A stretch of 64,000 bases of DNA from an alpha proteobacterium AAP38 (lineage in GTDB: Bacteria > Pseudomonadota > Alphaproteobacteria > Azospirillales > Azospirillaceae): NCBI GenBank assembly GCA_001296005.1, contig LJHR01000009.1, positions 186,001 through 250,000 of the forward strand, written 5' to 3'. The position numbers and the translations under genes were made by a program. Positions within the stretch are counted from its first letter, which is position 1; each line of letters begins with the position of its first letter. Below, piece by piece: positions 8,552-16,600 of this stretch. The notes beneath the pieces were generated by a model that worked only from the letters and a program-made list of their open reading frames with translations, was not told where the DNA came from and did no database searches.

Positions 8552-9501
8552 GGCTGAACGAATTGGATGCTGTCATGGGCGGACAGGATGACACGGCCCG
8601 CAGGATACGTCTCCCCATCCATGATCAGGGGGCGGGTCAGGTGCAGTTCGATCCGTTCCGCCCCGCCCGACCGATAGGCACCCGCGTTGCGCATGCCGGC
8701 GCTGGGCCGCCCCGTCATCAGGCGCGGCAAGGCACCCAGCAGGCCGGGTGGACTGGCCGCCACATCCAGATAGCGCAGGGGACGCGTGCCATGATCCCAG
8801 AAGGGCCACAGCCCCATGATCAGCTTGTCGAGCGTCGTCGCCAGGAACAGGAAGCGGTTGCCGTCCAACGCCGGGCTGTCATCGACCGTTGCCGTGAAAG
8901 GCTCACCCGCCAGCCAGCCATGGCTGTCATTGCCGATCAAGGCCCGGCCCAGAACACCGGCCATGGTCAGCACCACGGCAATTTCCTGGGTGAAGCCGGC
9001 CTTGTGGATGGCGGCATTGGCAAGGTCGGTGCCACGCGTGAAGGCGCCGGCCCCCATGAACATGCCGCGCACTGGCCCATGTTCCCCGTCGGGCCAGTGC
9101 AGCGACAGGATGGGCCGCTGCGTGGTGCGGGTGCCCAGCGTCCCCTCGTGCGCTGCCCGCACCAGTCCGGCCAACCCGCGAGGGCCATAGCCGTGGGTGC
9201 CGACATCGGCGGCGATCAGGTTGGTCTTGCCTGCCGCCAGGATGGCCAGCGCCGGGCTTGCATCGCCATATGCGTGGGGCAGGGCGGTCAGCACCTCCCG
9301 CACGGTCCCGTCACCACCATCCACCGTGATGATATCCACCCCGCCATCGGCAAAGCCGCGCAGGGCCTGCACCAGCTTTTCCGGCGTGTCAGGCGATGCC
9401 ACATGGCTGCCGAACAGGCGCGCGGCATCCGCCGGCAAATCACCGGCCCCCGCCTTGTTCCGGTGGCTGAACGGATTACGGATAAGACCCGGACGCGCCA
9501 T
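8548..9501 (-). CDS. Lipid kinase of the diacylglycerol/ceramide/sphingosine kinase fold
   Basis: 317 residues. The N-terminal strand LIRNPFSHRNKAG and the ATP-binding VDGGDGTVREVL (GGDGT at about residues 62-66) identify the DAGK catalytic domain. ILAAGKTNLIAAD occupies the place of the usual PxGTxNxxA motif with changes, so it is a divergent member. It sits between a CDP-alcohol phosphatidyltransferase (six bases upstream) and the Tam41-like gene (four-base overlap). In Caulobacter a low-similarity kinase of this fold, CpgB, phosphorylates ceramide. Given the ceramide-type genes on both sides, ceramide is my first guess for the substrate, diacylglycerol or undecaprenol the second. Confidence 0.82.
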   Translation of the reverse strand: MARPGLIRNPFSHRNKAGAGDLPADAARLFGSHVASPDTPEKLVQALRGFADGGVDIITVDGGDGTVREVLTALPHAYGDASPALAILAAGKTNLIAADVGTHGYGPRGLAGLVRAAHEGTLGTRTTQRPILSLHWPDGEHGPVRGMFMGAGAFTRGTDLANAAIHKAGFTQEIAVVLTMAGVLGRALIGNDSHGWLAGEPFTATVDDSPALDGNRFLFLATTLDKLIMGLWPFWDHGTRPLRYLDVAASPPGLLGALPRLMTGRPSAGMRNAGAYRSGGAERIELHLTRPLIMDGETYPAGRVILSAHDSIQFVQP

Positions 9502-9507
9502 GATGGA

Positions 9508-10680
9508 TCAGGCGGACAGGTAGGAGGTGATGGGGCCCTTCTTGGACGCCTGTTCGGCCTGAACGATTTGCGCCATATGCACGCCGAAGCAGGCCGCGAT
9601 CCAGAAGACCACCAGTGCCATGCCGATATCCGGGCGGCCCAGTAGGGTGGCCAGCGTCAGGATCACCAGATTGGGGTTGCGCCGCGCCGTGATCAGCCGG
9701 AAGAAGCTGTCGAACGGGCGCCAGGTGTGCATGTCGATCTTGAAGCGCTTGATGAAATAACCTTCCTGCAAACGCTGCGACACATAGCCGGCCCAGATGA
9801 CGATCAGGGCGAAGATCTCGCCCCCCGGCATGGTGAAGCCCGCCGCCGACAGGCCCGCGACCCAGGCCCACCACCAGAAGGGCGGGTGGACCAGATCAAT
9901 GCCATGGTCGAAGATGTTGCCCCACTTGCTGCTGGTCAGCGTCACGCGCGCCAGCTTGCCATCGACCGTGTCCAGGAAGGTCATGACCCAGCCGGCGGCA
10001 AGACCGGGCAGGTAATGTCCCTCCGCAAACAGCCAGAGCGCCAGCAGCATCAGGACGGCACCGATGCCCGTCACCATGTTGGGCGACAGGCCCAGCACGG
10101 CGCATAGCTTGGTCACGTGCCGAGCCGGCAGCGGCCAGACATATTTGGTGATGACGTCAGTGACGCCCTTATAGCTGCCGGCGAACATGCGCTGTTCGAT
10201 CTTGGGCAGGGCTTCGGGCGTCAGGCGCAGCAGGAACGGGGTTTCGCGCTTGCGCAGCGCGTGATTGTAGGAGGAGGAGAGATCGTCCGGCACCAGGACA
10301 CGCAGCCGGGCCGCCAGATTAGCGGGAACGATTCGGCTGCTGTTCAGCATCTCCGCCACTTCGGCGGCATCCTCGGCGGACACATGCGCCGCCACAGGCT
10401 CCTGATTGCGGCTGTCCACCAGGATGGTGCCCGGCCGCTTGGCCAGATCACGCACCAGCACTTCGTCAAACACCCAGTCGGTGCGCAGCAGCAGCTGTGA
10501 ACGGCCATGATCCAGCCCGTCCCAGGCCCGGACCTCCGTCACGCCATTGCGCACGCATTGGCGGCGCAGGCGTTCGGCGGAACTCATGCCCCACAGGCGA
10601 ACGGGATTGTCGCCGATGGTGGCGGCCATGGGCGGGGTGGTTTCAGCGGCGTGATTGTCGGCGGACAAGGCGTGAACCAT
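9508..10680 (-). CDS. CDP-alcohol phosphatidyltransferase with degenerate N-terminal nucleotidyltransferase-like domain
   Basis: 390 residues. The membrane half carries a complete CDP-alcohol phosphotransferase signature, D237-x2-D240-G-x2-A-R-x8-G254-x3-D258-x3-D262, surrounded by hydrophobic helices. The first 170 residues resemble the nucleotidyltransferase half of fused cytidylyltransferase/CDP-alcohol transferases such as the inositol-phosphate enzymes of thermophiles, but the N-terminal glycine-rich NTP loop is missing. The enzyme would join a CDP-activated group to an alcohol acceptor, forming a phosphodiester lipid. It is the promoter-proximal gene of the four-gene minus-strand operon and is divergent from a metallophosphoesterase. 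The substrate pair is not evident from sequence. Confidence 0.85.
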   Translation of the reverse strand: MVHALSADNHAAETTPPMAATIGDNPVRLWGMSSAERLRRQCVRNGVTEVRAWDGLDHGRSQLLLRTDWVFDEVLVRDLAKRPGTILVDSRNQEPVAAHVSAEDAAEVAEMLNSSRIVPANLAARLRVLVPDDLSSSYNHALRKRETPFLLRLTPEALPKIEQRMFAGSYKGVTDVITKYVWPLPARHVTKLCAVLGLSPNMVTGIGAVLMLLALWLFAEGHYLPGLAAGWVMTFLDTVDGKLARVTLTSSKWGNIFDHGIDLVHPPFWWWAWVAGLSAAGFTMPGGEIFALIVIWAGYVSQRLQEGYFIKRFKIDMHTWRPFDSFFRLITARRNPNLVILTLATLLGRPDIGMALVVFWIAACFGVHMAQIVQAEQASKKGPITSYLSA

Positions 10681-10763
10681 GATCAGGTTGGTTTGTTGAT
10701 GGTCTACATACTCCCAGACGCGGGCTTTGCCTATCGCCTGTAAGGCATTGTAGCTTGGCTTTC

Positions 10764-11675
10764 ATGCAGCCCTTCCGCTTCGCCCACCTGTCCGATCCGC
10801 ATCTGCCGCTGGAACCCGACCGTCCGAAGGGGCTGGAATGGCTATCCAAGCGCACATTGTCCTATCAATCATGGCAGCGTAAACGCCGCCACGCCCATAC
10901 GCCTGCCATGCTGTCCGCCATCGTCGCCGATATCAGGGCGCAGGGCGTGGACCATTGGGCCGTGACGGGCGACATCGCCAATATCTCCCTGGCGGGGGAG
11001 TTCCAGCGCGGGGCCGTCTGGCTGCGGACCCTGGGGGATGGGCGGGATGTGTCCTATGTCCCCGGCAACCATGACGCCATGGTGCATGTGCCCTTCGCCG
11101 ATGGTCTGGGCCTGTGGGCGGATTACATGATGGGTGATGGTCAGGGGGAGGCGGCTTTCCCCTATCTGCGGCAGCGTGGGTCCGTTGCCTTTATCGGGGC
11201 CAATTCAGGTGTGCCGACCAAGCCGCTGCTGGCACAAGGGTCCTTGGGGCGGGAGCAGTTGGAACGGCTTGGCGATATGCTGGCCGATGCCGGGCGGCGC
11301 GGGCTGTTCCGGGTACTTATGGTGCATCATCCCGTGGTCGATGGGGTGGTATCGGGGCGCAAGGGCCTGACCGACCGGCGGGAACTGCGCCACCTCCTGT
11401 CGCGCACGGGGGCGGAGATGCTGCTGCATGGTCACGCCCATGTCGCCAACCTGTCGATGATCAAGGGGCCCAAGGGGCCGATCCCCAGTCTGACGGTGCC
11501 ATCAGCTTCCGCCATCGGTTATCGACATGACATGCCCGCCCGCTGGCACCTTGTGACGGTGGACACAGACGGCCCGGACTGGCGGGTGCAGGTGGAGGTT
11601 CGTGGCGTGGAACGCCGCGACGGGCCGGTCACCGCGCTGGGCGGCTGGACGCTTCGGCTGCCTGCCACGTTGTAG
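10764..11675 (+). CDS. Calcineurin-like metallophosphoesterase
   Basis: 303 residues from the ATG at 10764; an in-frame TTG nine bases upstream is less likely. The metal-binding blocks appear in order: FAHLSDPHL (D-x-H), VTGDIAN (GD), VPGNHDAM (GNHD), VMVHHPVV (H) and LLHGHAHV (GHxH). Such enzymes hydrolyse phosphomonoesters or diesters. The position, divergent from the CDP-alcohol transferase operon and first in a run of envelope genes, suggests removal of a phosphate from a lipid intermediate, for example a glycerophosphate head group. LpxH-like activity is an alternative, but the protein is longer than LpxH. Confidence 0.88.
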   Translation: MQPFRFAHLSDPHLPLEPDRPKGLEWLSKRTLSYQSWQRKRRHAHTPAMLSAIVADIRAQGVDHWAVTGDIANISLAGEFQRGAVWLRTLGDGRDVSYVPGNHDAMVHVPFADGLGLWADYMMGDGQGEAAFPYLRQRGSVAFIGANSGVPTKPLLAQGSLGREQLERLGDMLADAGRRGLFRVLMVHHPVVDGVVSGRKGLTDRRELRHLLSRTGAEMLLHGHAHVANLSMIKGPKGPIPSLTVPSASAIGYRHDMPARWHLVTVDTDGPDWRVQVEVRGVERRDGPVTALGGWTLRLPATL

Positions 11676-11779
11676 GCTTGTGGGCGGATACGGTCCTGTC
11701 ACCGGATAATGGTGGTTCCGGTCCCCTCTGTTCCGCACTAAAGTGCCTGTCTCTTTTGTCCTCCAGAGTGCCACACCCT

Positions 11780-12226
11780 ATGACCCAGCCCAATGCCACC
11801 ATGCTGAAATTCGGCTATCCGGCCAGCGTCGTGGCGGAGACGGCCCTGTGGTCGGTGCAGGTACGGCCGCAGCAACCGGCCCTTGGCTCCCTTGTTCTAG
11901 TCTGCAAGGAACCGGCCACCGCCTTCGGGCAGTTGACGCCGGCTGCGTTCGCAGGGCTGCAGGAAGTGGTGGCGCGGGTGGAGACGGTGCTGACCCGGTT
12001 CACCGCCTATCAGAAGATCAATTACCTGATGTTGATGATGGTGGACCCCGACGTGCATTTCCACGTGATCCCCCGGTATGAAGGCGCGCGGGACTATCGC
12101 GGCGTCAGCTTCCCCGATGCCGGCTGGCCCGGTCCCCCGGCGCTGGGCCAGGCGGTGGCGCCGGATGCCGATATGCTGGCGGCGCTGACTGCCGATCTGA
12201 AGGCATTGTGGGTGGATGTGACGTGA
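11780..12226 (+). CDS. HIT family nucleotide hydrolase/transferase
   Basis: 148 residues from the ATG at 11780. The C-terminal half holds the histidine-triad stretch DVHFHVIPRY. The canonical pattern is H-x-H-x-H-x-x; here the first histidine is aspartate while the middle (nucleophilic) and third positions are kept. HIT proteins cleave nucleoside phosphoramidates or dinucleotides through a nucleotidyl-histidine intermediate. The stop overlaps the GTG start of lptF by four bases, so the gene is co-translated with the LPS exporter subunits. Its role in this envelope operon is unknown. Confidence 0.85.
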   Translation: MTQPNATMLKFGYPASVVAETALWSVQVRPQQPALGSLVLVCKEPATAFGQLTPAAFAGLQEVVARVETVLTRFTAYQKINYLMLMMVDPDVHFHVIPRYEGARDYRGVSFPDAGWPGPPALGQAVAPDADMLAALTADLKALWVDVT

Positions 12227-13473
12227 ACGGTTCGCCGCTGCCGTCAGAACGGCAATACAAGCTTCACTCCACGCGGCTGATCGACCGCTATATCCTGACC
12301 GAGACGCTGAAGCCCTTGTTCGCGTCGCTCCTGGTCGTGCTGGTGGCGCTGCTGATGGAGCGGCTGCTACGGCTGTTCGACCTGCTGGCCAATCATGGCG
12401 GGCCGTTCGACATGGTCATCCGGCTGGTCGCCAATCTGGTGCCGCATTATCTGGGGCTGGCCCTGCCGGCGGCGTTCTTCATCTCCATGTTCATCATCGT
12501 CGCCCGGATGGGGGAGGATAATGAACTGGACGCGTTGCAGTCGGCGGGTCTGTCGGTGCCGCGCATCGCCCGGTCCTTCCTGGGGCTGGGCGTGGCGCTG
12601 ATGGTGTTTTCCATCATCCTGTTCGGCTATCTCCAGCCCTATGGCCGTTATGGCTACAGCGCCATCTATCACATGGTGGTCAATGCGGCCTGGGATGCGA
12701 CGGTGCCGCAAGCCACCTTTGTCGATGCCGGCGAGGGTGTGACCATCTCCGCCGATATGGTGGACCCGACCGGGCGCCGATTGGAAAAGGTGTTTGTGCA
12801 GCAGGACCGCGACAATGGTGAGAAGTGGGTGACCACGGCTGTCACCGGCGCCCTGGCTGCCACACCCGATCGGCAGCGGGTGCTGGTCACCCTGCATGAC
12901 GGGGTGCAGGTGCGCGTGCTTCCCGATGGCCGCCGGCAGGTGATGGAGTTCGGGGAAATGACCCTGGACAAGCCGTTCCGGCTGGTCACCGAACCTTTCC
13001 GCGAACGTGGCGGCAGCGAGCGTGAACTGACCTTGCATGAGCTATGGTCGGAAATGCACGACCCGCAATCGATCCTGCCCTTTAACAAGGTGCGGTCGGA
13101 ACTGCATGCGCGGCTGGCCCGGTCACTGTCATTGCCGCTGCTGCCATTGCTGGCCGTGCCGATGGGCATGGCGGCGAAGCGGGCGCGGCGTGGGCAGGGG
13201 ATCGCGTTGGCGACCCTGATCCTGATCATCTACCATCATCTGATACAGTTGGGTGAAAGCCTGGGTGATGTCGGGCGTCTGCCGCCCAGCATCGGCATCT
13301 GGGTGCCGTTTGGCCTGTTCTGCCTGCTGTGCGGCTGGTTGTTCCACCGCGCCGATGTGCGGCCGGGCGAGAACCCGTTCGCGGCGATGTTCGATGTCAT
13401 CGACAATGTCACGGGCTTCATCGGTCGCCTGTTCAAGCGCCGAAAGAAGAAGGCGGGGGGGGCCAAGCCATGA
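12223..13473 (+). CDS. lptF: LPS export ABC transporter permease LptF
   Basis: 416 residues from a GTG at 12223 that overlaps the upstream stop. The N-terminus LIDRYILTETLKPLF and the first helix match LptF/LptG permeases. A large periplasmic beta-jellyroll domain (about residues 120-280) lies between the N-terminal and C-terminal transmembrane bundles, and LPLLPLLAVPMGMAAKRARRG is the conserved coupling region. With LptG and LptB it extracts LPS from the inner membrane and passes it to LptC. The neighbours lptD, surA and pepA often seen beside this pair are absent. Here the pair sits between a HIT protein and a lipid hydroxylase. Confidence 0.93.
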   Translation: MNGSPLPSERQYKLHSTRLIDRYILTETLKPLFASLLVVLVALLMERLLRLFDLLANHGGPFDMVIRLVANLVPHYLGLALPAAFFISMFIIVARMGEDNELDALQSAGLSVPRIARSFLGLGVALMVFSIILFGYLQPYGRYGYSAIYHMVVNAAWDATVPQATFVDAGEGVTISADMVDPTGRRLEKVFVQQDRDNGEKWVTTAVTGALAATPDRQRVLVTLHDGVQVRVLPDGRRQVMEFGEMTLDKPFRLVTEPFRERGGSERELTLHELWSEMHDPQSILPFNKVRSELHARLARSLSLPLLPLLAVPMGMAAKRARRGQGIALATLILIIYHHLIQLGESLGDVGRLPPSIGIWVPFGLFCLLCGWLFHRADVRPGENPFAAMFDVIDNVTGFIGRLFKRRKKKAGGAKP

Positions 13474-14549
13474 ACCGCAGCACCATCACCCGTTATCTGA
13501 CCCGCACTTTCCTGGTCCGCGTTCTGTCGGTTCTGTTCGCGCTGTCGGCGCTGTTGCAACTGCTTGACCTGCTGGATGCCGCGTCGACGGTTCTGGAGCG
13601 TGGGCTGGGCGGCGGCGGTCTGGCCTATTACACGATGATCCGCCTGCCCATGGTGATGGAGCGGGTGGTGCCGTTGGCCGTGCTGATCGGCTCGCTGTCC
13701 ACCCTATGGACCTTTGCCTCCACGAACGAGATCGTGGCCATGCGGTCGGTCGGCATGACGCCATACCAGATCATGGGCGCGCTGCTGCCGGCGGCCTTGG
13801 TCATTTCCATCGCCCATTTCATCATGGCCGATCAGGTGGCCCCGCGCTGCGAACGCGCCTTCGTCAGCTGGTGGACGGCGACGGAACTGCCGTCGGAAAA
13901 GAAGGATGATGACCCGGTGAAGCCGGTCTGGTTCCGGCTGGGCGATCATGTCGTGCGGATCGGCAGTATTTCCGATGATGGCAAGCATATCTATGAGATG
14001 GAGATGGTTACCCGCGATGCGGACGGCAAGGCGACGGGCCTGATGTCGGCGGTTAGCGGTGACCATGGCCGCGATGGTTGGCAATTGTCAGGCGTGGTCC
14101 GGACCGAGATCGGGGAGCCGCTGCGCGTGACGCAGGATGACAAGCTCCGCTGGGATGTGGACCTGTCGCCCAACAATATGATCGACCTGCGCAAGCCGCC
14201 GGAGAATATCCCCTTCAACCGGCTGCTGCGCATCGTGCGGGGTAGCTGGGCTGGCGGCGAAAGCCCCACCTACTATGCTACGCGCCTGCATTCCACCTAT
14301 GCGGCACCGCTGGCGTCGCTGGTCATGCTGCTGCTGGCGGCACCCGTTGCGCACGGCATGCGCCGGCGCGGTGGGGCCATGGGCAGTCTGGCATTGGGCA
14401 CCGTCATCGGCCTGATTTTCCTGCTATCCTCTGGCATTCTAAGCTCCATGGGGCAGGCGGGTGCCTTGCCGCCGGTGATGGCGGTCTGGTCACCGCTGGT
14501 CCTGTTTGCCGCCATTGGCGGGGCCATCATGGTCTATGTGGAAGGATAG
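13470..14549 (+). CDS. lptG: LPS export ABC transporter permease LptG
   Basis: 359 residues from the ATG at 13470, overlapping the lptF stop by four bases. It begins MNRSTITRYLTRTFLVRVL, as LptG does. Six transmembrane helices frame a periplasmic domain (about residues 125-255). The coupling region near FASTNEIVAMRSVGMTPYQI and the C-terminal APVAHGMRRRG match the family. It is the second half of the LptFG heterodimer. Its stop is followed by 117 bases without a recognisable gene before the hydroxylase gene. Confidence 0.93.
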   Translation: MNRSTITRYLTRTFLVRVLSVLFALSALLQLLDLLDAASTVLERGLGGGGLAYYTMIRLPMVMERVVPLAVLIGSLSTLWTFASTNEIVAMRSVGMTPYQIMGALLPAALVISIAHFIMADQVAPRCERAFVSWWTATELPSEKKDDDPVKPVWFRLGDHVVRIGSISDDGKHIYEMEMVTRDADGKATGLMSAVSGDHGRDGWQLSGVVRTEIGEPLRVTQDDKLRWDVDLSPNNMIDLRKPPENIPFNRLLRIVRGSWAGGESPTYYATRLHSTYAAPLASLVMLLLAAPVAHGMRRRGGAMGSLALGTVIGLIFLLSSGILSSMGQAGALPPVMAVWSPLVLFAAIGGAIMVYVEG

Positions 14550-14666
14550 GGCGGTACGGTGTCGCATTGCGGCATCGCCCTTGAAGACCGGTCCTTCGGG
14601 GCCTAATTTGACGCCACGGTTAATGGGCCGGATGGCCTGTTCGATGATTTGGGAAAGGGTAGGGGC

Positions 14667-15449
14667 ATGTGGGGCGATGCCTGGCGCGGCCGCAGCTATG
14701 ACCTCGGCAAGATGAACCTGCGGGAATTGGCGTTTGCCTATTCCACATATCCGGCCATCCAGGCCTATGCGGCCCTGGCGCTCGCCTCTGCCGTGCTGGC
14801 GGTGATCTGGACGGAGAATTGGGGCCTGATGGCGCTGACCGTGCTGGTCGCGACCTTCATCTATCCGATGGCCTGGTACCTGATCCACCGCTACATCCTG
14901 CACGGTCGCTGGCTGTACCGCATGAAATGGTCCGCCGCCCTGTGGAAGCGCATCCATTTCGACCATCACCAGGACCCGCACAAGCTGGAAGTGCTGTTCG
15001 GCAGCCTCGCCAACACCCTGCCCACCATCGCCCTGGTGACGGTGCCTGTCGGTTACCTGATTGATGGCAAGGCGGCGGCGGCAACGGCGCTGGCCACGGG
15101 CCTGTTCACCACCTGCATCTATGAATTCTTCCACTGCATCCAGCACCTGAACTACAAGCCGACCTGGAACTGGGTGGCGCGGATCAAGCAGCTGCACCTG
15201 TATCACCATTTCCATAATGAGGATGGCAATTACGGCATCATCTCCTATGGTCCCGACATGCTGCTGGGCACCTTCTACCGCGAGGCGAAACAGAAGCCGC
15301 GCAGCCCGACCGTGTTCAACCTGGGCTATGATGTGGAAGAGGCCGGGCGCTATCCCTGGGTCATGGAACTGACCGGTTCACCGCCGCGTGACCGGCCACC
15401 GCGCCCGCCCGCAGCGGGCAACAGCGACGGCGTGAAGGCTGCATCTTGA
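14667..15449 (+). CDS. Fatty acid hydroxylase / sterol desaturase family di-iron membrane enzyme
   Basis: 260 residues from the ATG at 14667, preceded by AAAGGGTAGGGG. The histidine boxes of the superfamily are all visible: HRYILH (74-79), HFDHH (97-101), HCIQH (156-160) and HLYHHFH (177-183), between hydrophobic helices. These enzymes insert a hydroxyl group or double bond into membrane lipids. The stop overlaps the start of the GNAT acyltransferase gene, so the two are co-translated. If the acyltransferase is a ceramide synthase, this could be a sphingoid-base or fatty-acyl hydroxylase of the kind that gives 2- or 4-hydroxyceramides. The substrate is inference. Confidence 0.85.
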   Translation: MWGDAWRGRSYDLGKMNLRELAFAYSTYPAIQAYAALALASAVLAVIWTENWGLMALTVLVATFIYPMAWYLIHRYILHGRWLYRMKWSAALWKRIHFDHHQDPHKLEVLFGSLANTLPTIALVTVPVGYLIDGKAAAATALATGLFTTCIYEFFHCIQHLNYKPTWNWVARIKQLHLYHHFHNEDGNYGIISYGPDMLLGTFYREAKQKPRSPTVFNLGYDVEEAGRYPWVMELTGSPPRDRPPRPPAAGNSDGVKAAS

Positions 15450-16600
15450 GCGGCGGCCAGGGCGGGGACGCCGGCATCCGTATTGAACAGGTGGTGCCCG
15501 GTTCCAAAGGTGTGGACCGCTTCATCGCCCTGCCATACCGGCTGCATCAGGGGGACCCCAACTGGGTCCCGCCCTTGTTCATGGAGCGGCAGGAAACCCT
15601 GTCGCCCAAGACCAATCCCTATTTCCTTCATGCCGATGTCATGTACTTCCTGGCCCTGCGGGGGGACCGGGTGGTGGGCCGCATTTCGGCGCAGATAGAC
15701 CGCGCAGGCCTTGAAATTCGCAAGGATGCAATGGGCCATTTCGGCCTGCTGGCGGCAGAGGATGATCAGGCGGTGGTCGACGCCCTGTTTGCGGCGGCGG
15801 CGGACTGGCTGCGTGCCCGTGGCATGGTGCGCATGGTCGGGCCCTTCAATCTGTCGATCAATGAGGAAACGGGCCTGCTGGTCAATGGCTGGGACCGGCC
15901 ACCCATGCTGATGATGGGCCATGACCGCGCCTATCTGGGCCCCCGGATCGAAGGGGCAGGACTGGTCAAGGCCAAGGATGTCTACGCCTATCTCTACGAC
16001 ATCGAACGCGACATGCCCTCGGCGGTTCGTCAGATGATCGACCGGCCCCTGCCGTCCAATCTGACGCTGCGCATGCTGGATATGAAGCGTTATGAGGAAG
16101 ATCTGGGCCACGTCACCAGCATCTTCAACAATGCCTGGTCCGGCAACTGGGGTTTCGTGCCGCTGTCGGAGGCCGAGACCAAGCAGATGGCGAAGTCGCT
16201 GAAGCTGCTGATCAATCCCAAGCTGGCCTGGATTGCCGAAGTGGATGGCAAGCCGGTGGCCTTTGGTGTTTGCCTGCCGAACTTGAACGAGGCCATTGCA
16301 GACCTTGGTGGCAAGCTGTTCCCGTTCGGCATCTTCAAGATGCTGTGGCGGTTGAAGGTGGCGGGTGTGAAGACGGCGCGTGTTCCCCTGATGGGGGTGC
16401 GGCGCGACGTTGGTGGCTGGCTACAGGCCATTCTGCCCTTCCTAGTGGTCGACCGTATGCGCCTGGAAGCACGCAAGCTGGGCTATGAGTGGATCGAGCT
16501 GTCCTGGATTCTGGAAGACAATCGACCCATGCGCCGCATGATTGAGGCAATCGGGTCGGATCGCTACAAGACCTACCGTCTGTATGAGCGCGCGTTGTGA
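15446..16600 (+). CDS. Large GNAT-fold acyltransferase; bacterial ceramide synthase-like candidate
   Basis: 384 residues from a TTG at 15446 that overlaps the hydroxylase stop. No ATG occurs near the expected N-terminus, and in-frame GTGs at 15491 and 15494 are alternatives. Recognisable stretches are LPYRLHQGDPNWVPPL, a KTNPYF block, GPFNLSINEETGLLV and a C-terminal WILEDNRPMRR. This is the architecture of long GNAT proteins to which the Caulobacter ceramide synthase (bCerS) belongs: a split acetyltransferase fold much longer than a typical 150-residue GNAT. In that role it would acylate 3-ketosphinganine. The assignment rests on family resemblance and neighbours, without an alignment. Confidence 0.7.
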   Translation: MSGGQGGDAGIRIEQVVPGSKGVDRFIALPYRLHQGDPNWVPPLFMERQETLSPKTNPYFLHADVMYFLALRGDRVVGRISAQIDRAGLEIRKDAMGHFGLLAAEDDQAVVDALFAAAADWLRARGMVRMVGPFNLSINEETGLLVNGWDRPPMLMMGHDRAYLGPRIEGAGLVKAKDVYAYLYDIERDMPSAVRQMIDRPLPSNLTLRMLDMKRYEEDLGHVTSIFNNAWSGNWGFVPLSEAETKQMAKSLKLLINPKLAWIAEVDGKPVAFGVCLPNLNEAIADLGGKLFPFGIFKMLWRLKVAGVKTARVPLMGVRRDVGGWLQAILPFLVVDRMRLEARKLGYEWIELSWILEDNRPMRRMIEAIGSDRYKTYRLYERAL

